A DNA stretch of 64,000 nt from assembly GCA_910586025.1 (NCBI GenBank), contig CAJUIO010000006.1:7676-71675 (forward strand), read 5' to 3'. Each line of letters opens with the position of its first letter. The stretch's first letter is position 1. The notes below the pieces were generated by a model that was not told the DNA's origin, did not search any database, and saw only the letters and a list, made by a program, of their open reading frames with translations. This DNA is from an uncultured Lachnospiraceae bacterium. GTDB lineage: Bacteria > Bacillota > Clostridia > Lachnospirales > Lachnospiraceae. Positions 18,394-26,274 of this stretch are shown here, piece after piece. A program made the translations under genes and the position numbers.

Positions 18394-18564
18394 CTATTCC
18401 TCGGAAATAGCACCTGTAGGACATGCGCCTGCGCAGGAACCGCAGCTGATGCAGGTATTGGGATCGATCTCAAACTTGCCGTCTCCCTCGGAGATAGCGC
18501 CTACGGGGCACTGTCCGGCACATGCGCCGCAAGAAACACAAACATCACTGATTACAAAAGCCAT
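18394..18564 (-). CDS. Two-cluster 4Fe-4S ferredoxin
   Basis: A 56-residue protein read on the minus strand from ATG at 18564. It contains two complete cluster motifs, CVSCGACAGQCPVG and CISCGSCAGACPTG, each CxxCxxCxxxCP, related by the usual internal duplication. It is a clostridial-type bacterial ferredoxin carrying electrons at low potential. AAGGAGG lies ten bases before the ATG. Located next to pflA, it is a natural electron donor for the radical-SAM activase, though ferredoxins serve many partners. Confidence 0.95.
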   Translation of the reverse strand: MAFVISDVCVSCGACAGQCPVGAISEGDGKFEIDPNTCISCGSCAGACPTGAISEE

Positions 18565-18586
18565 AGTAGAATCCTCCTTAAAAATA

Positions 18587-18619
18587 TATCAATAGCTTGA
18601 TTGATATTTTGTTATCAAT
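18587..18619. repeat. Inverted heptamers in the ferredoxin leader
   Basis: TATCAAT (18587-18593), ATTGATA (18600-18606) and TATCAAT (18613-18619) occur in alternating orientation with six-base gaps, directly upstream of the ferredoxin ribosome site. A possible promoter, TTGTAT-17-TAAAAT, lies farther upstream on the minus strand. The repeats could be an operator. Confidence 0.45.
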
Positions 18620-18702
18620 ATCTTTAATTATTTTAATATAAATAGACGGCAAATACAAGTATAAAAACCGCCGGAAAACAAAAACTTTATAATCCGGAAA
18701 GA

Positions 18703-19467
18703 CTACTTTTGGTCTGCCTCAGCCTCCCCGCGGCGTTTGCGGATTCCCTCCAGAATGACCTGTTTCTTCTCGACCACCTTGTTCTTGTCCATGGCGGGAA
18801 CTCCCGCAAGCTTGTAGGTCATGCCCAGCTTCTGGTACTTGGTCTCTCCCATGGTGTGGTAAGGGAGCACGTCCAGGGCCTTGAGGTTAGAGAACTGACC
18901 GATAAAGTAGCCCAGATCAAATAAGTATTTGTCATCGTCCGTTATTCCGGGAACTACCACGTGGCGGATCCACATATCCACGTGTCTGTCGTTCAGATAG
19001 GCGGCAAAGGCAAGAATCCCGTCGTTGGGCTGTGCGGTGAGCTCCCTGTGCTTTTCCGGATCAATGTGCTTGATGTCCAGCATCACCAGATCAGTCAGCT
19101 CCATCAGACGGTCAAGCTTTTTGATAAACTCCGTATTTTCAGGCTTAAAGGCAATGCCTGAGGAGTCGATACAGGTATGCACGTTTTTTTCCCTGGCGAT
19201 GGTGAACAGATCGATCAGGAAATCTACCTGCATCAGAGGCTCTCCGCCTGTCACGGTAATTCCTCCGTTCTTATAAAATGCTTTATTTCTCTCGTACTGT
19301 TCAAAAATCTCCTCCGGCTCCATCATGGTGCCGCCGGTCATGGCCCAGGTATCCGGATTGTGGCAATAGGCACAGCGCATGGGACATCCCTGCACGAACA
19401 CGACAAAACGTGTGCCGGGGCCGTCCACGGTGCCGAAGCTTTCGAGTGAATGTATTCTGCCTTGCAT
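18703..19467 (-). CDS. pflA: Pyruvate formate-lyase activating enzyme
   Basis: A 254-residue radical-SAM enzyme that uses S-adenosylmethionine and a 4Fe-4S cluster to place a glycyl radical on pyruvate formate-lyase. The cluster motif is CPMRCAYCHNPD (CxxxCxxC). TVTGGEPLMQ and the closing VLPYHTMGETKYQKLGM are characteristic. In this window its target glycine lies on a separate 79-residue protein (20574-20813). It has its own promoter and is separated from the pflB group by a plus-strand gene pair. A GGGAAGGGAG site precedes the ATG. Confidence 0.95.
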   Translation of the reverse strand: MQGRIHSLESFGTVDGPGTRFVVFVQGCPMRCAYCHNPDTWAMTGGTMMEPEEIFEQYERNKAFYKNGGITVTGGEPLMQVDFLIDLFTIAREKNVHTCIDSSGIAFKPENTEFIKKLDRLMELTDLVMLDIKHIDPEKHRELTAQPNDGILAFAAYLNDRHVDMWIRHVVVPGITDDDKYLFDLGYFIGQFSNLKALDVLPYHTMGETKYQKLGMTYKLAGVPAMDKNKVVEKKQVILEGIRKRRGEAEADQK

Positions 19468-19517
19468 AATTGGTTCTCCCTTCCCGTGTGTTGATAACAG
19501 GTAATTCTGCTTCTTAT

Positions 19518-19546
19518 AGTATATCAGAAAACAAACAAAAAACCAA
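19518..19546 (-). promoter_or_regulatory. Promoter of pflA
   Basis: On the minus strand TTGGTT and TATACT are separated by 17 bases, about 50 bases upstream of the pflA start. Confidence 0.6.
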
Positions 19547-19602
19547 TACCTGCAGGAAAAATGAAAAAGATTAAAAAATTAATGATAAACGTTAAATAAT
19601 TA

Positions 19603-19631
19603 TTGACAAACATAGCGAAAGAGGATATGAT
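19603..19631 (+). promoter_or_regulatory. Consensus promoter for the DUF2975-HTH pair
   Basis: TTGACA (19603-19608), exactly 17 bases, TATGAT (19626-19631): the best -35/-10 pair in the window on this strand. A leader of about 90 bases follows. Confidence 0.75.
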
Positions 19632-19726
19632 CATCTTACAGGAAGGCCAAAGAGGCACAAATGGCAGACTGCTGTTCATGGTAAAACGGCAGCAATCAAT
19701 TATGTGGGAAAGGAATGGTTATAAGA

Positions 19727-20266
19727 ATGAGCGGAGAGAATTCAAGGATCGAAAAGATCAAGAAGAGCAGCAGGATAGCTCTCGTCGTGGCGAATGTCAC
19801 AAAGATTTTAGTTATCGTTGGAGCCGTCGCATGTATAGTGGGAGGCATTGCGATCTATGCGTGCAGAGATAGTATCAATGAGATCCTGGCATCGGAGATA
19901 GTCAACGAGGCAATTCAGGAGAAGGATATGGAGAGTCTGGAGAGATTTGTCGGGATCAAGGTCGTGGAGAGCGGCCAGGCGGCACAGGTGCTTGCCCGGA
20001 AGATTATCGCCGGAGGGATTATGCTGATCGGTATGGCAGTGGTGCTTCACTTTGTGGCTAAGATATTTAAGGGGATTCAGGAGAGCTATACGCCCTTCCG
20101 TCCTGAGATCATCAGGAATCTGAAAATACCGCTGGCCCTGATCACGGTCATGGAGCTGACATCCAGCCTTTTGACCGGGCTTCTCATAGGCATCGCATCC
20201 TGGTGTGTGGTGAACATTTTTGAGTATGGCTGTGAGCTGCAGAGACAGTCAGATGAAACTCTGTGA
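19727..20266 (+). CDS. DUF2975-like membrane protein
   Basis: A 179-residue protein with about four membrane helices: near 16-45, 95-115, 130-150 and a C-terminal amphipathic one. The segment YTPFRPEIIRNLKIP and the pairing with a short YozG-like HTH protein fit DUF2975. Function is unknown; such pairs look like small membrane-regulator modules. ATG 19727 is about 12 bases from GGAAAGGA, while the in-frame ATG at 19715 directly abuts it, so the start is uncertain by four residues. Confidence 0.65.
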   Translation: MSGENSRIEKIKKSSRIALVVANVTKILVIVGAVACIVGGIAIYACRDSINEILASEIVNEAIQEKDMESLERFVGIKVVESGQAAQVLARKIIAGGIMLIGMAVVLHFVAKIFKGIQESYTPFRPEIIRNLKIPLALITVMELTSSLLTGLLIGIASWCVVNIFEYGCELQRQSDETL

Positions 20267-20284
20267 GAAAGGGAGGTAACGGAA

Positions 20285-20506
20285 ATGGCGATTATTCTGA
20301 GACTGGACAGAGTGATGGCGGACAGGAAAATTTCTCTGAACGAGCTGGCGGAGAAGGTGGGGATAGCCAATGTGAATCTTTCCAATATCAAGACGGGAAA
20401 AGTCAGCGCCATCCGGTTCTCGACCCTGAATGCGATCTGCGACGTGCTGGACTGCCAGCCGGGAGATATTCTGGAATTTTGCAGGGATGAACAGGGAAAG
20501 CGGTGA
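20285..20506 (+). CDS. Small XRE-family HTH regulator, YozG-like
   Basis: A 73-residue DNA-binding protein consisting almost only of a Cro/CI helix-turn-helix: LNELAEKVGIANVNLSNIKTG, then a C-terminal LDCQPGDILEF. It starts 18 bases after the DUF2975-like gene, with GGGAGGT upstream, so the two are co-transcribed. Such proteins usually repress their own operon or are sequestered by the membrane partner. Confidence 0.88.
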   Translation: MAIILRLDRVMADRKISLNELAEKVGIANVNLSNIKTGKVSAIRFSTLNAICDVLDCQPGDILEFCRDEQGKR

Positions 20507-20531
20507 GAAGAGAGGGAAGCAGATACAGCAA

Positions 20532-20562
20532 AAGCCCCGGTCAGTTTTTCTGACCGGGGCTT
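20532..20562. terminator. Bidirectional terminator
   Basis: AAGCCCCGGTCAG and CTGACCGGGGCTT form a perfect 13-pair stem with a five-T loop, between the plus-strand HTH gene and the minus-strand glycyl-radical gene. Short T-runs are present on the exit side of the minus strand. Confidence 0.85.
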
Positions 20563-20573
20563 AATGACTTTAG

Positions 20574-20813
20574 TTAGATAGCCTCGTGGAAGGTACGGGA
20601 AATAACGTCAGCCTGCTGCTCGGGTGTTAACTTGATGAAGTTAACAGCATATCCGGAAACACGGATGGTAAGCTGAGGATAATTCTCGGGATGCTTCTGA
20701 GCATCTAATAAGGTGTCTCTGTTTAACACGTTAACGTTGAGATGATGTCCGCCCTTGGTTGCGTAACCATCCAACAATGATACTAAGTTATCTACCTGTG
20801 TAGAATTTGTCAT
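20574..20813 (-). CDS. Stand-alone glycyl-radical domain of pyruvate formate-lyase
   Basis: A 79-residue protein matching only the last part of pyruvate formate-lyase. VDNLVSLLDGY and GGHHLNVNVLNRDTL lead into YPQLTIRVSGYAVNFIKLT, where Gly54 in RVSGY is the radical site. It resembles the spare-part protein YfiD/GrcA of E. coli. Here, however, the pflB gene on the same strand (21089-23128) lacks this domain entirely, so the protein should be an obligatory subunit rather than a repair part. AGGAGGT precedes the ATG. It is last in the pflB group and is followed by a strong terminator. Confidence 0.93.
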   Translation of the reverse strand: MTNSTQVDNLVSLLDGYATKGGHHLNVNVLNRDTLLDAQKHPENYPQLTIRVSGYAVNFIKLTPEQQADVISRTFHEAI

Positions 20814-20833
20814 GATAATCGTTACCTCCTGTA

Positions 20834-21037
20834 TTAATGAAAATCATCCAACCCGTCCTCCAGGGTGGGAACGCTGCATGCAAGGGGAGTTCTGGAGCAA
20901 TCCGTGCATCCCATGGTCTGAACATTTTTTGATTCCTCGCCTTCGGCATCGCAGTCCACATTTACGTGTCCCACACCCATTGCCATGCCGGAATCCAGCA
21001 TCTTTACAAGATCGTCAACCATATTTTTCTCGTCCAT
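20834..21037 (-). CDS. Cys-containing paralogue of the glycyl-radical docking segment
   Basis: A 67-residue protein of unassigned function between pflB and the radical-domain gene. Its first half, MVDDLVKMLDSGMAMGVGHV, lines up without gaps with the start of the neighbouring radical protein (VDNLVSLLDGYATKGGHHL), sharing V-D-L-V, L-D, a Gly and H-x-N-V. The RVSGY radical loop is absent. Instead there is a tail with cysteines in DCD, GCTDC and LAC, followed by an acidic end. GGGAGGT precedes the ATG. I infer that it binds the same PflB site, as a chaperone, cap or redox-controlled inhibitor, but this is a hypothesis. Confidence 0.8.
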   Translation of the reverse strand: MDEKNMVDDLVKMLDSGMAMGVGHVNVDCDAEGEESKNVQTMGCTDCSRTPLACSVPTLEDGLDDFH

Positions 21038-21088
21038 TACGTTACCTCCCTGAATTATGAGTTTTTATATTTTGACAGTGATATTTGC

Positions 21089-23128
21089 TTATTTGCTCAG
21101 ATCTAACTCGATATCGCCTGCGAACACGGCATCTTCCTTGCCCAGAGCTCCGGGGATGATGGTGAAGGTATTGGAAATACCATCCTGTGCATCCTTGAAA
21201 GGAAGCTTGGATACGGAGGACAGAGATGCTACTGCACCATGAGTGTCGCGTCCATGCATCGGGTTTGCGCCGGGAGCAAAAGGCTGTCCCTTCTTACGTC
21301 CGTCAGGTGTGTTGCCTGTAGCCTTACCATAGGTCACATTGGATGTGATGGTGAGGATGGATGTGGTGGGAACACCTTCCCTGTAGGTGTGATGTCTTCT
21401 GATAGCTGTCATGAATCTGTGAACTACTTCCTGAGCGATGCTGTCAACACGGTCATCGTCGTTGCCGTATTTCGGGAAGTCGCCGGTTGTCTTGAAGTCC
21501 ACGATAACGCCGTCTTCATCCCTGATTACTTCAACCTTGGCATACTTGATTGCGGACAGGGAGTCAGCCACGATGGACAGACCAGCCACACCTGTTGCGA
21601 AATAACGCTTAACGTCTCTGTCATGAAGAGCCATCTCTGCTCTCTCATAGCAGTATTTGTCATGCATGTAATGGATAATGTTCAGAGTGTTCACATACAC
21701 ATCTGCCTGCCATTCCAGCATATCCATGAACTTGCTCCAAACATCGTCGAAGTCAAGAACATCGCCTTCTACCGGACGATACTTGGGTCCGACCTGCTTC
21801 TTGGTAACTTCGTCCACACCGCCGTTCAAAGCATAGAGCAGACATTTTGCAACGTTTGCACGTGCTCCGAAGAACTGCATTTCCTTACCGATAACCATGG
21901 AGGATACGCAGCATGCGATACCGTAATCGTCACCGTGGGTAGCTCTCATCAGGTCGTCGTTCTCATACTGGATGGAAGAGGTCTGGATGGACATCTTAGC
22001 GCAGTATTTCTTCCAGCTTGCGGGAAGTCTGGTGGACCAGAGAACTGTCAGGTTGGGTTCGGGGCTGGGCCCTAAGTTTGTCAGGGTGTGCAGATAACGG
22101 AAGCTCATCTTTGTTACCATGTGACGTCCGTCAACGCCAACGCCTGCCAGAGATTCTGTTACCCATACAGGGTCGCCTGCGAAGATCTGGTTGTACTCGG
22201 GAGTACGTGCGAATTTGATCAGACGCAGCTTCATGATGAAGTGGTCAACAAACTCCTGGATCTCCTGCTCGGTAAAGGTACCTGCGGCAAGGTCTCTCTC
22301 TGCATAGCAGTCAAGGAAGGTGGAAGTACGGCCAAGGCTCATTGCCGCACCGTTCTGCTCCTTCACTGCGCACAGATATCCGAAGTAAACCGCCTGGATT
22401 GCTTCCTTCACATTGGTGGAGGGCTTGGAAATATCGCAGCCATAGGATGCAGCCATTTCCTTCATCATCTTAAGAGCAACCATCTGCTCGGAGAGCTCCT
22501 CGCGAAGGCGGATCACATCGTCTGTCATAACGCGTCCGGTGGAATCCTTCTGCGCCTGCTTATCCTGAATCAGATAGTCGATACCATACAGGGCAACACG
22601 TCTGTAGTCGCCGATGATACGTCCGCGGCCGTAAGCGTCCGGAAGTCCCGTGATGATATGTGAGGAACGGCATGCTCTCATCTCGGCATTGTATGCGTCG
22701 AAGCAGCCTGCGTTATGTGTCTTTCTGTGAGTTGAGAAGAACTCGCTGATCTCGGGATCTACTTCGTAGCCGTTGTCGGAGCAGGCTTTCTCAGCCATTC
22801 TGATACCGCCGTAAGGCTGAAGAGAACGTTTGAAGGGCTTATCGGTCTGGAATCCAACGATCTTTTCCTTGGATTTGTCAAGATAACCAGGTCCGTGTGA
22901 TGTAATCGTGGATACTACCTTGGTATCCATATCAAGAACACCGCCTGCTTCGCGCTCTTTCTTCTGCAGATCAAGCACGATCTGCCATAAATCCTTTGTG
23001 TCCTGTGTAGCTTCGGCTAAGAAGGATTCGTCACCATCATAAGGATGGTAGTTTCTCTGAATGAAGTCACGGACATTAACCTCATTTTCCCATTTGCCGG
23101 GTACAAAATTGTTCCATTCTGGTCTCAT
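21089..23128 (-). CDS. pflB: Pyruvate formate-lyase catalytic subunit lacking the radical domain
   Basis: A 679-residue enzyme core converting pyruvate and CoA to acetyl-CoA and formate. The catalytic cysteine pair is in GIACCVSSM (Cys406-Cys407). RTSTFLDCYAERDL, and NGGVDEVTKKQVGP and PDGRKKGQPFAPGANP are family hallmarks. The E. coli enzyme has 760 residues with the radical Gly at 734; here the chain stops after IIPGALGKEDAVF, just where LAGLMDGY would follow. The missing part is encoded at 20574-20813. A stop at 21089 and normal ribosome sites for the next genes argue against a frameshift. Start 23128 follows AGGAGGC; an upstream in-frame codon lacks one. Confidence 0.95.
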   Translation of the reverse strand: MRPEWNNFVPGKWENEVNVRDFIQRNYHPYDGDESFLAEATQDTKDLWQIVLDLQKKEREAGGVLDMDTKVVSTITSHGPGYLDKSKEKIVGFQTDKPFKRSLQPYGGIRMAEKACSDNGYEVDPEISEFFSTHRKTHNAGCFDAYNAEMRACRSSHIITGLPDAYGRGRIIGDYRRVALYGIDYLIQDKQAQKDSTGRVMTDDVIRLREELSEQMVALKMMKEMAASYGCDISKPSTNVKEAIQAVYFGYLCAVKEQNGAAMSLGRTSTFLDCYAERDLAAGTFTEQEIQEFVDHFIMKLRLIKFARTPEYNQIFAGDPVWVTESLAGVGVDGRHMVTKMSFRYLHTLTNLGPSPEPNLTVLWSTRLPASWKKYCAKMSIQTSSIQYENDDLMRATHGDDYGIACCVSSMVIGKEMQFFGARANVAKCLLYALNGGVDEVTKKQVGPKYRPVEGDVLDFDDVWSKFMDMLEWQADVYVNTLNIIHYMHDKYCYERAEMALHDRDVKRYFATGVAGLSIVADSLSAIKYAKVEVIRDEDGVIVDFKTTGDFPKYGNDDDRVDSIAQEVVHRFMTAIRRHHTYREGVPTTSILTITSNVTYGKATGNTPDGRKKGQPFAPGANPMHGRDTHGAVASLSSVSKLPFKDAQDGISNTFTIIPGALGKEDAVFAGDIELDLSK

Positions 23129-23198
23129 TTTGCGTAAGCCTCCTGTTATATTATTGTATTTACCTGAGCATAAAAAACTATGCTGATACCGTACTTTC

Positions 23199-23227
23199 AT
23201 TATATGTTACAAGCTCTTTAAAATCAA
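23199..23227 (-). promoter_or_regulatory. Promoter of the pflB group
   Basis: On the minus strand TTGATT and TATAAT are separated by 17 bases, about 70 bases before the pflB start. A short GCATAG/CTATGC hairpin lies in the leader. Confidence 0.65.
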
Positions 23228-23315
23228 GCAAGGGAATGTATTTTTTTACAAACAACAGATCGTTTTAATGGAAAATTTAGAAACTATCACCAAGTTATCC
23301 GTCATGCCCGAAGGG

Positions 23316-23921
23316 TCATACGGATTCTGCCTCCTGGCTTCGGATCAGCTGCCGGATCGCCTGGAAAAGATGGGGCTTCAGATCGTCGATTTCTGTCGGC
23401 TCCCTGTACAGAATGGAGCTGTAGCAGCAGGAGCTGACCAGCTCCACGATCATAAAAAGAAGCACCTCGGGATTCCGAAAGGCCCTGGGGGAATCCTCAA
23501 AAATCCGGTATACATTGTAGAAATCCACCCCGGCGCTGCTGCCTGCGGAAATCAGCTCATTCTTGAAGATGGCCCAGCTCAGATTCTTGGATATAAAGCT
23601 GAGAAGAGATTTGTCGTTTTTGAACTGCTCGATAATGCTGTCAACCACAAAGATCATCCGATCCTCTAACTCCGTCAGGTTCGTTTCCATAAGGGCTGCC
23701 TCCGCCACGGAAAAGATATGGGTCGCCTTGTGGGCAATCAGCTTATTCCGGATGTCATACTTGTCCCGGAAATAGAGGTAAAAGGTCCCCTTGGCGACCC
23801 CGGCGGCCTCCACAATGTTGTTGATGGTCGTCTTGTTGAGCCCCTGTGAGGTAAACAGCTCAAAGGCCGTGTTCAGGAGAGCCTCCCTCTTCTGCTTTTT
23901 ATTCAGATCTGATTTTTTCAT
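23316..23921 (-). CDS. TetR-family transcriptional regulator
   Basis: A 201-residue one-component repressor. The DNA-binding domain (KREALLNTAFELFTSQG, TTINNIVEAAGVAKGTFYLYF) is followed by a helical ligand domain without obvious family signature. It is divergent from the MMPL transporter gene at 24178, and two TGACC-type palindromes lie between them, so it should repress the transporter and perhaps itself until an amphipathic or lipid ligand binds. Start at the second in-frame Met, 23921, follows AAAGGGA. The 22 upstream in-frame residues carry no family features. Confidence 0.9.
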   Translation of the reverse strand: MKKSDLNKKQKREALLNTAFELFTSQGLNKTTINNIVEAAGVAKGTFYLYFRDKYDIRNKLIAHKATHIFSVAEAALMETNLTELEDRMIFVVDSIIEQFKNDKSLLSFISKNLSWAIFKNELISAGSSAGVDFYNVYRIFEDSPRAFRNPEVLLFMIVELVSSCCYSSILYREPTEIDDLKPHLFQAIRQLIRSQEAESV

Positions 23922-24082
23922 ATGCTGCCCATCCCTTTCGTTTCCGCCCGTTACGTCTACGCCCTGGGTGCAGACTGCCGTACGCACTCCGCCCCGGGGC
24001 TTTTGGTACCCGAATCCATTATAAGTGAAAAAGAGAAAAAGTCAAAGAAATTCCCGTTTATAATTTTTTTAGAATTAGAATA

Positions 24083-24111
24083 TTGACCATTGGTCATTTT
24101 TATGATATAAC
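24083..24111 (+). promoter_or_regulatory. Promoter of the MMPL operon
   Basis: TTGACC (24083-24088), 17 bases, TATAAC (24106-24111). The -35 box is buried inside a palindrome that I read as a TetR operator. Confidence 0.65.
24084..24096. promoter_or_regulatory. TetR-type operator 1
   Basis: TGACCATTGGTCA is a perfect 13-base palindrome overlapping the -35 element of the transporter promoter. Binding would block polymerase. Confidence 0.65.
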
Positions 24112-24128
24112 ACTGATCAGAAAGTAAA

Positions 24129-24143
24129 ATGACCAAAAGTCAT
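24129..24143. promoter_or_regulatory. TetR-type operator 2
   Basis: ATGACCAAAAGTCAT repeats the TGAC...GTCA arms of operator 1 with a less symmetric centre, located downstream of the predicted transcription start. Centre-to-centre distance from operator 1 is 46 bases. Confidence 0.6.
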
Positions 24144-24177
24144 AATTTTGAACAAAGAGAAAGAATGGAGGTTTTTT

Positions 24178-26274
24178 ATGGAAAAATTTGGGAGAAAAGT
24201 GGTTGCGCTCCGGATACCGATTCTGCTCCTTGGCCTGGCGCTCCTTGTCCCGTCCTTTTTCGGCTATGTGTCAACAAGGGTTAATTACGACATCCTTTCC
24301 TACCTGCCAAAGGATATCGAGACCATGGTGGGGCAGGACATTCTGGTTGACGAGTTCGGCACGGGAGCCTTCTCCATGTTTGTGGTGGAGGGGATGGGGC
24401 CGAGGGATGTGCAGAAGCTGAAGCGCGAGGTGGAGCAGGTGGAGCATGTGGCGAAGGTGCTCTGGTACGATTCGGTGATGGATATTTCCGTTCCAATGGA
24501 GCTGATGCCGGATGAGCTGTATGAAGCTTTTAACAGCAAAGATGCCACTATGATGGCGATTATTTTTGACGAGACCACATCCGCGGACGGGACGATGGAG
24601 GCTATTGAGGAGATCCGCAGGAGGGCTGATAAGAACTGTTTCCTCTCCGGGATGTCGGCAGTGGTGACGGACACGAAAAATCTTTCGGAAAAGGAGGCTC
24701 CCGTCTACGTGTGCATTGCGGTGCTGCTCTCCTGCCTGGTTCTTTCCGTCACCATGGATTCCTTCCTGATTCCCTTTCTGTTTCTGGCGAGCATAGGGAT
24801 GGCGATTGTCTATAATCTGGGGAGCAATGTGTTTGCAGGAGAAATTTCCTATATCACTAAGGCGCTGAGCGCAGTTCTTCAGCTGGGGGTCACCATGGAC
24901 TATTCGATTTTCCTGTGGCACAGCTATAAGGAAAAGCAGTCGCAGATGCCGGACAAGAGGGAGGCCATGGCAAAGGCCATCGGCGAGACAATAACCTCCG
25001 TGGTGAGCAGCTCCCTGACCACGGTCGCGGGTTTTATTGCCCTGTGCTTTATGAGTTTTACCCTGGGCATGGATCTGGGAGTGGTGATGGCAAAGGGCGT
25101 GGTGATCGGAGTGATTGCCTGCATCACCATATTGCCGTCCATGATCCTTGTCTTTGACAGGGCTCTGGAAAAGACGAGTCACAGGGCGCTGCTCCCCGAT
25201 TTTAAGGGCATCGGTGATTTTGTGACAAAGCATTATCTGGTATTCGTGGCGCTCTTTGCGGTTTTGCTGTTCCCGGCTCTGTACGGATACAAAAATACCA
25301 GGGTTTACTATAATCTGGATGAGACCCTGCCCAGGAATCTTCCCAGTATTATCGCAAACGATAAGCTCAATGAACGCTTTGACATGAACGCAACGCATAT
25401 GCTTCTGCTTCCGGCGGATCTTCCGGCCAGGGAGGTGAAGTATATGACAGACGAGATGAAGAAGGTGGACGGTGTGAACTGGATTCTGGGGATGAACACG
25501 GTGAAGGGAAGCGCCATACCGGATGAGATGATTCCCGCACAGCTGACAGAGCCGCTGATGAATGACAACTGGCAGCTTCTGCTGGTGGGCTCCCAGTACA
25601 AGGTGGCATCGCAGGAGGTCAACCGGCAGTGTGAGAAGCTGAGTCTCATCTGCAAGTCCGTTGACGACAGGGGAATGCTGGTGGGAGAAGCGCCCTGTAC
25701 AAAGGATCTGATCGAGATAACGGATAAGGATTTTAACACGGTCAGTGTGGTGTCCATCGGAGTGATTTTTATCATTATTATGCTGGTTTTTAAATCGGTT
25801 TCCCTTCCGGTGGTGCTGGTGTCCGTGATTGAGATGGCGATTTTTGTGAATATGGGAATTCCCTATTACACAAAGACGGCAATTCCCTTTATCGCATCCG
25901 TGGTAATCGGAACGATTCAGCTGGGAGCCACAGTGGATTACGCTATTTTGATGACCACAAGATACCGGAGGGAGAGATATGGGGGAACGCCTAAGAGTGA
26001 GGCGGTTTCCATCGCCTGCCAGAGCAGTGTGAAATCCATAGTGGTCAGCGCACTTTCCTTCTTTGCGGCCACCTTTGGCGTCGGGCTTTTTTCCAATATT
26101 GACATGATCAGCTCTCTGTGCACACTGATGGCAAGAGGGGCCCTGATCAGTATGGTATCAGTGATTTTCGTTCTGCCGTCCGCTTTTATGGTGTTTGACA
26201 GAATCATCATACGGGGCGGAATGCGGGACAAAAAGAAAGAAAACGAAGTGAGACAGGAGGCAGTGTCATTATGA
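24178..26274 (+). CDS. MMPL/RND-family exporter
   Basis: A 698-residue inner-membrane pump with two tandem repeats, each having one membrane helix, an extracytoplasmic domain (about 35-175 and 390-510) and five further helices. QLGVTMDYSIFLWHSYK and QLGATVDYAILMTTRYR are the paired MMPL motifs with proton-relay Asp. It belongs to the Gram-positive MMPL group that exports lipids or amphipathic compounds. ATG 24178 follows TGGAGG. Its stop overlaps the start of the heptad-repeat lipoprotein by four bases, indicating a coupled system. Regulation by the divergent TetR protein is likely. Confidence 0.92.
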   Translation: MEKFGRKVVALRIPILLLGLALLVPSFFGYVSTRVNYDILSYLPKDIETMVGQDILVDEFGTGAFSMFVVEGMGPRDVQKLKREVEQVEHVAKVLWYDSVMDISVPMELMPDELYEAFNSKDATMMAIIFDETTSADGTMEAIEEIRRRADKNCFLSGMSAVVTDTKNLSEKEAPVYVCIAVLLSCLVLSVTMDSFLIPFLFLASIGMAIVYNLGSNVFAGEISYITKALSAVLQLGVTMDYSIFLWHSYKEKQSQMPDKREAMAKAIGETITSVVSSSLTTVAGFIALCFMSFTLGMDLGVVMAKGVVIGVIACITILPSMILVFDRALEKTSHRALLPDFKGIGDFVTKHYLVFVALFAVLLFPALYGYKNTRVYYNLDETLPRNLPSIIANDKLNERFDMNATHMLLLPADLPAREVKYMTDEMKKVDGVNWILGMNTVKGSAIPDEMIPAQLTEPLMNDNWQLLLVGSQYKVASQEVNRQCEKLSLICKSVDDRGMLVGEAPCTKDLIEITDKDFNTVSVVSIGVIFIIIMLVFKSVSLPVVLVSVIEMAIFVNMGIPYYTKTAIPFIASVVIGTIQLGATVDYAILMTTRYRRERYGGTPKSEAVSIACQSSVKSIVVSALSFFAATFGVGLFSNIDMISSLCTLMARGALISMVSVIFVLPSAFMVFDRIIIRGGMRDKKKENEVRQEAVSL

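Noticed and set aside
20574..21089. Split pflB as a simple frameshift or sequencing error
   Set aside because: The three frames are separated by stops, each with its own correctly spaced GGAGGT-type site, and a distinct 67-residue gene lies between the two PFL parts.
21239..22075. A 278-residue open frame antisense to pflB
   Set aside because: It is a shadow of the catalytic region, rich in His, Cys and Val as expected for complementary codons.
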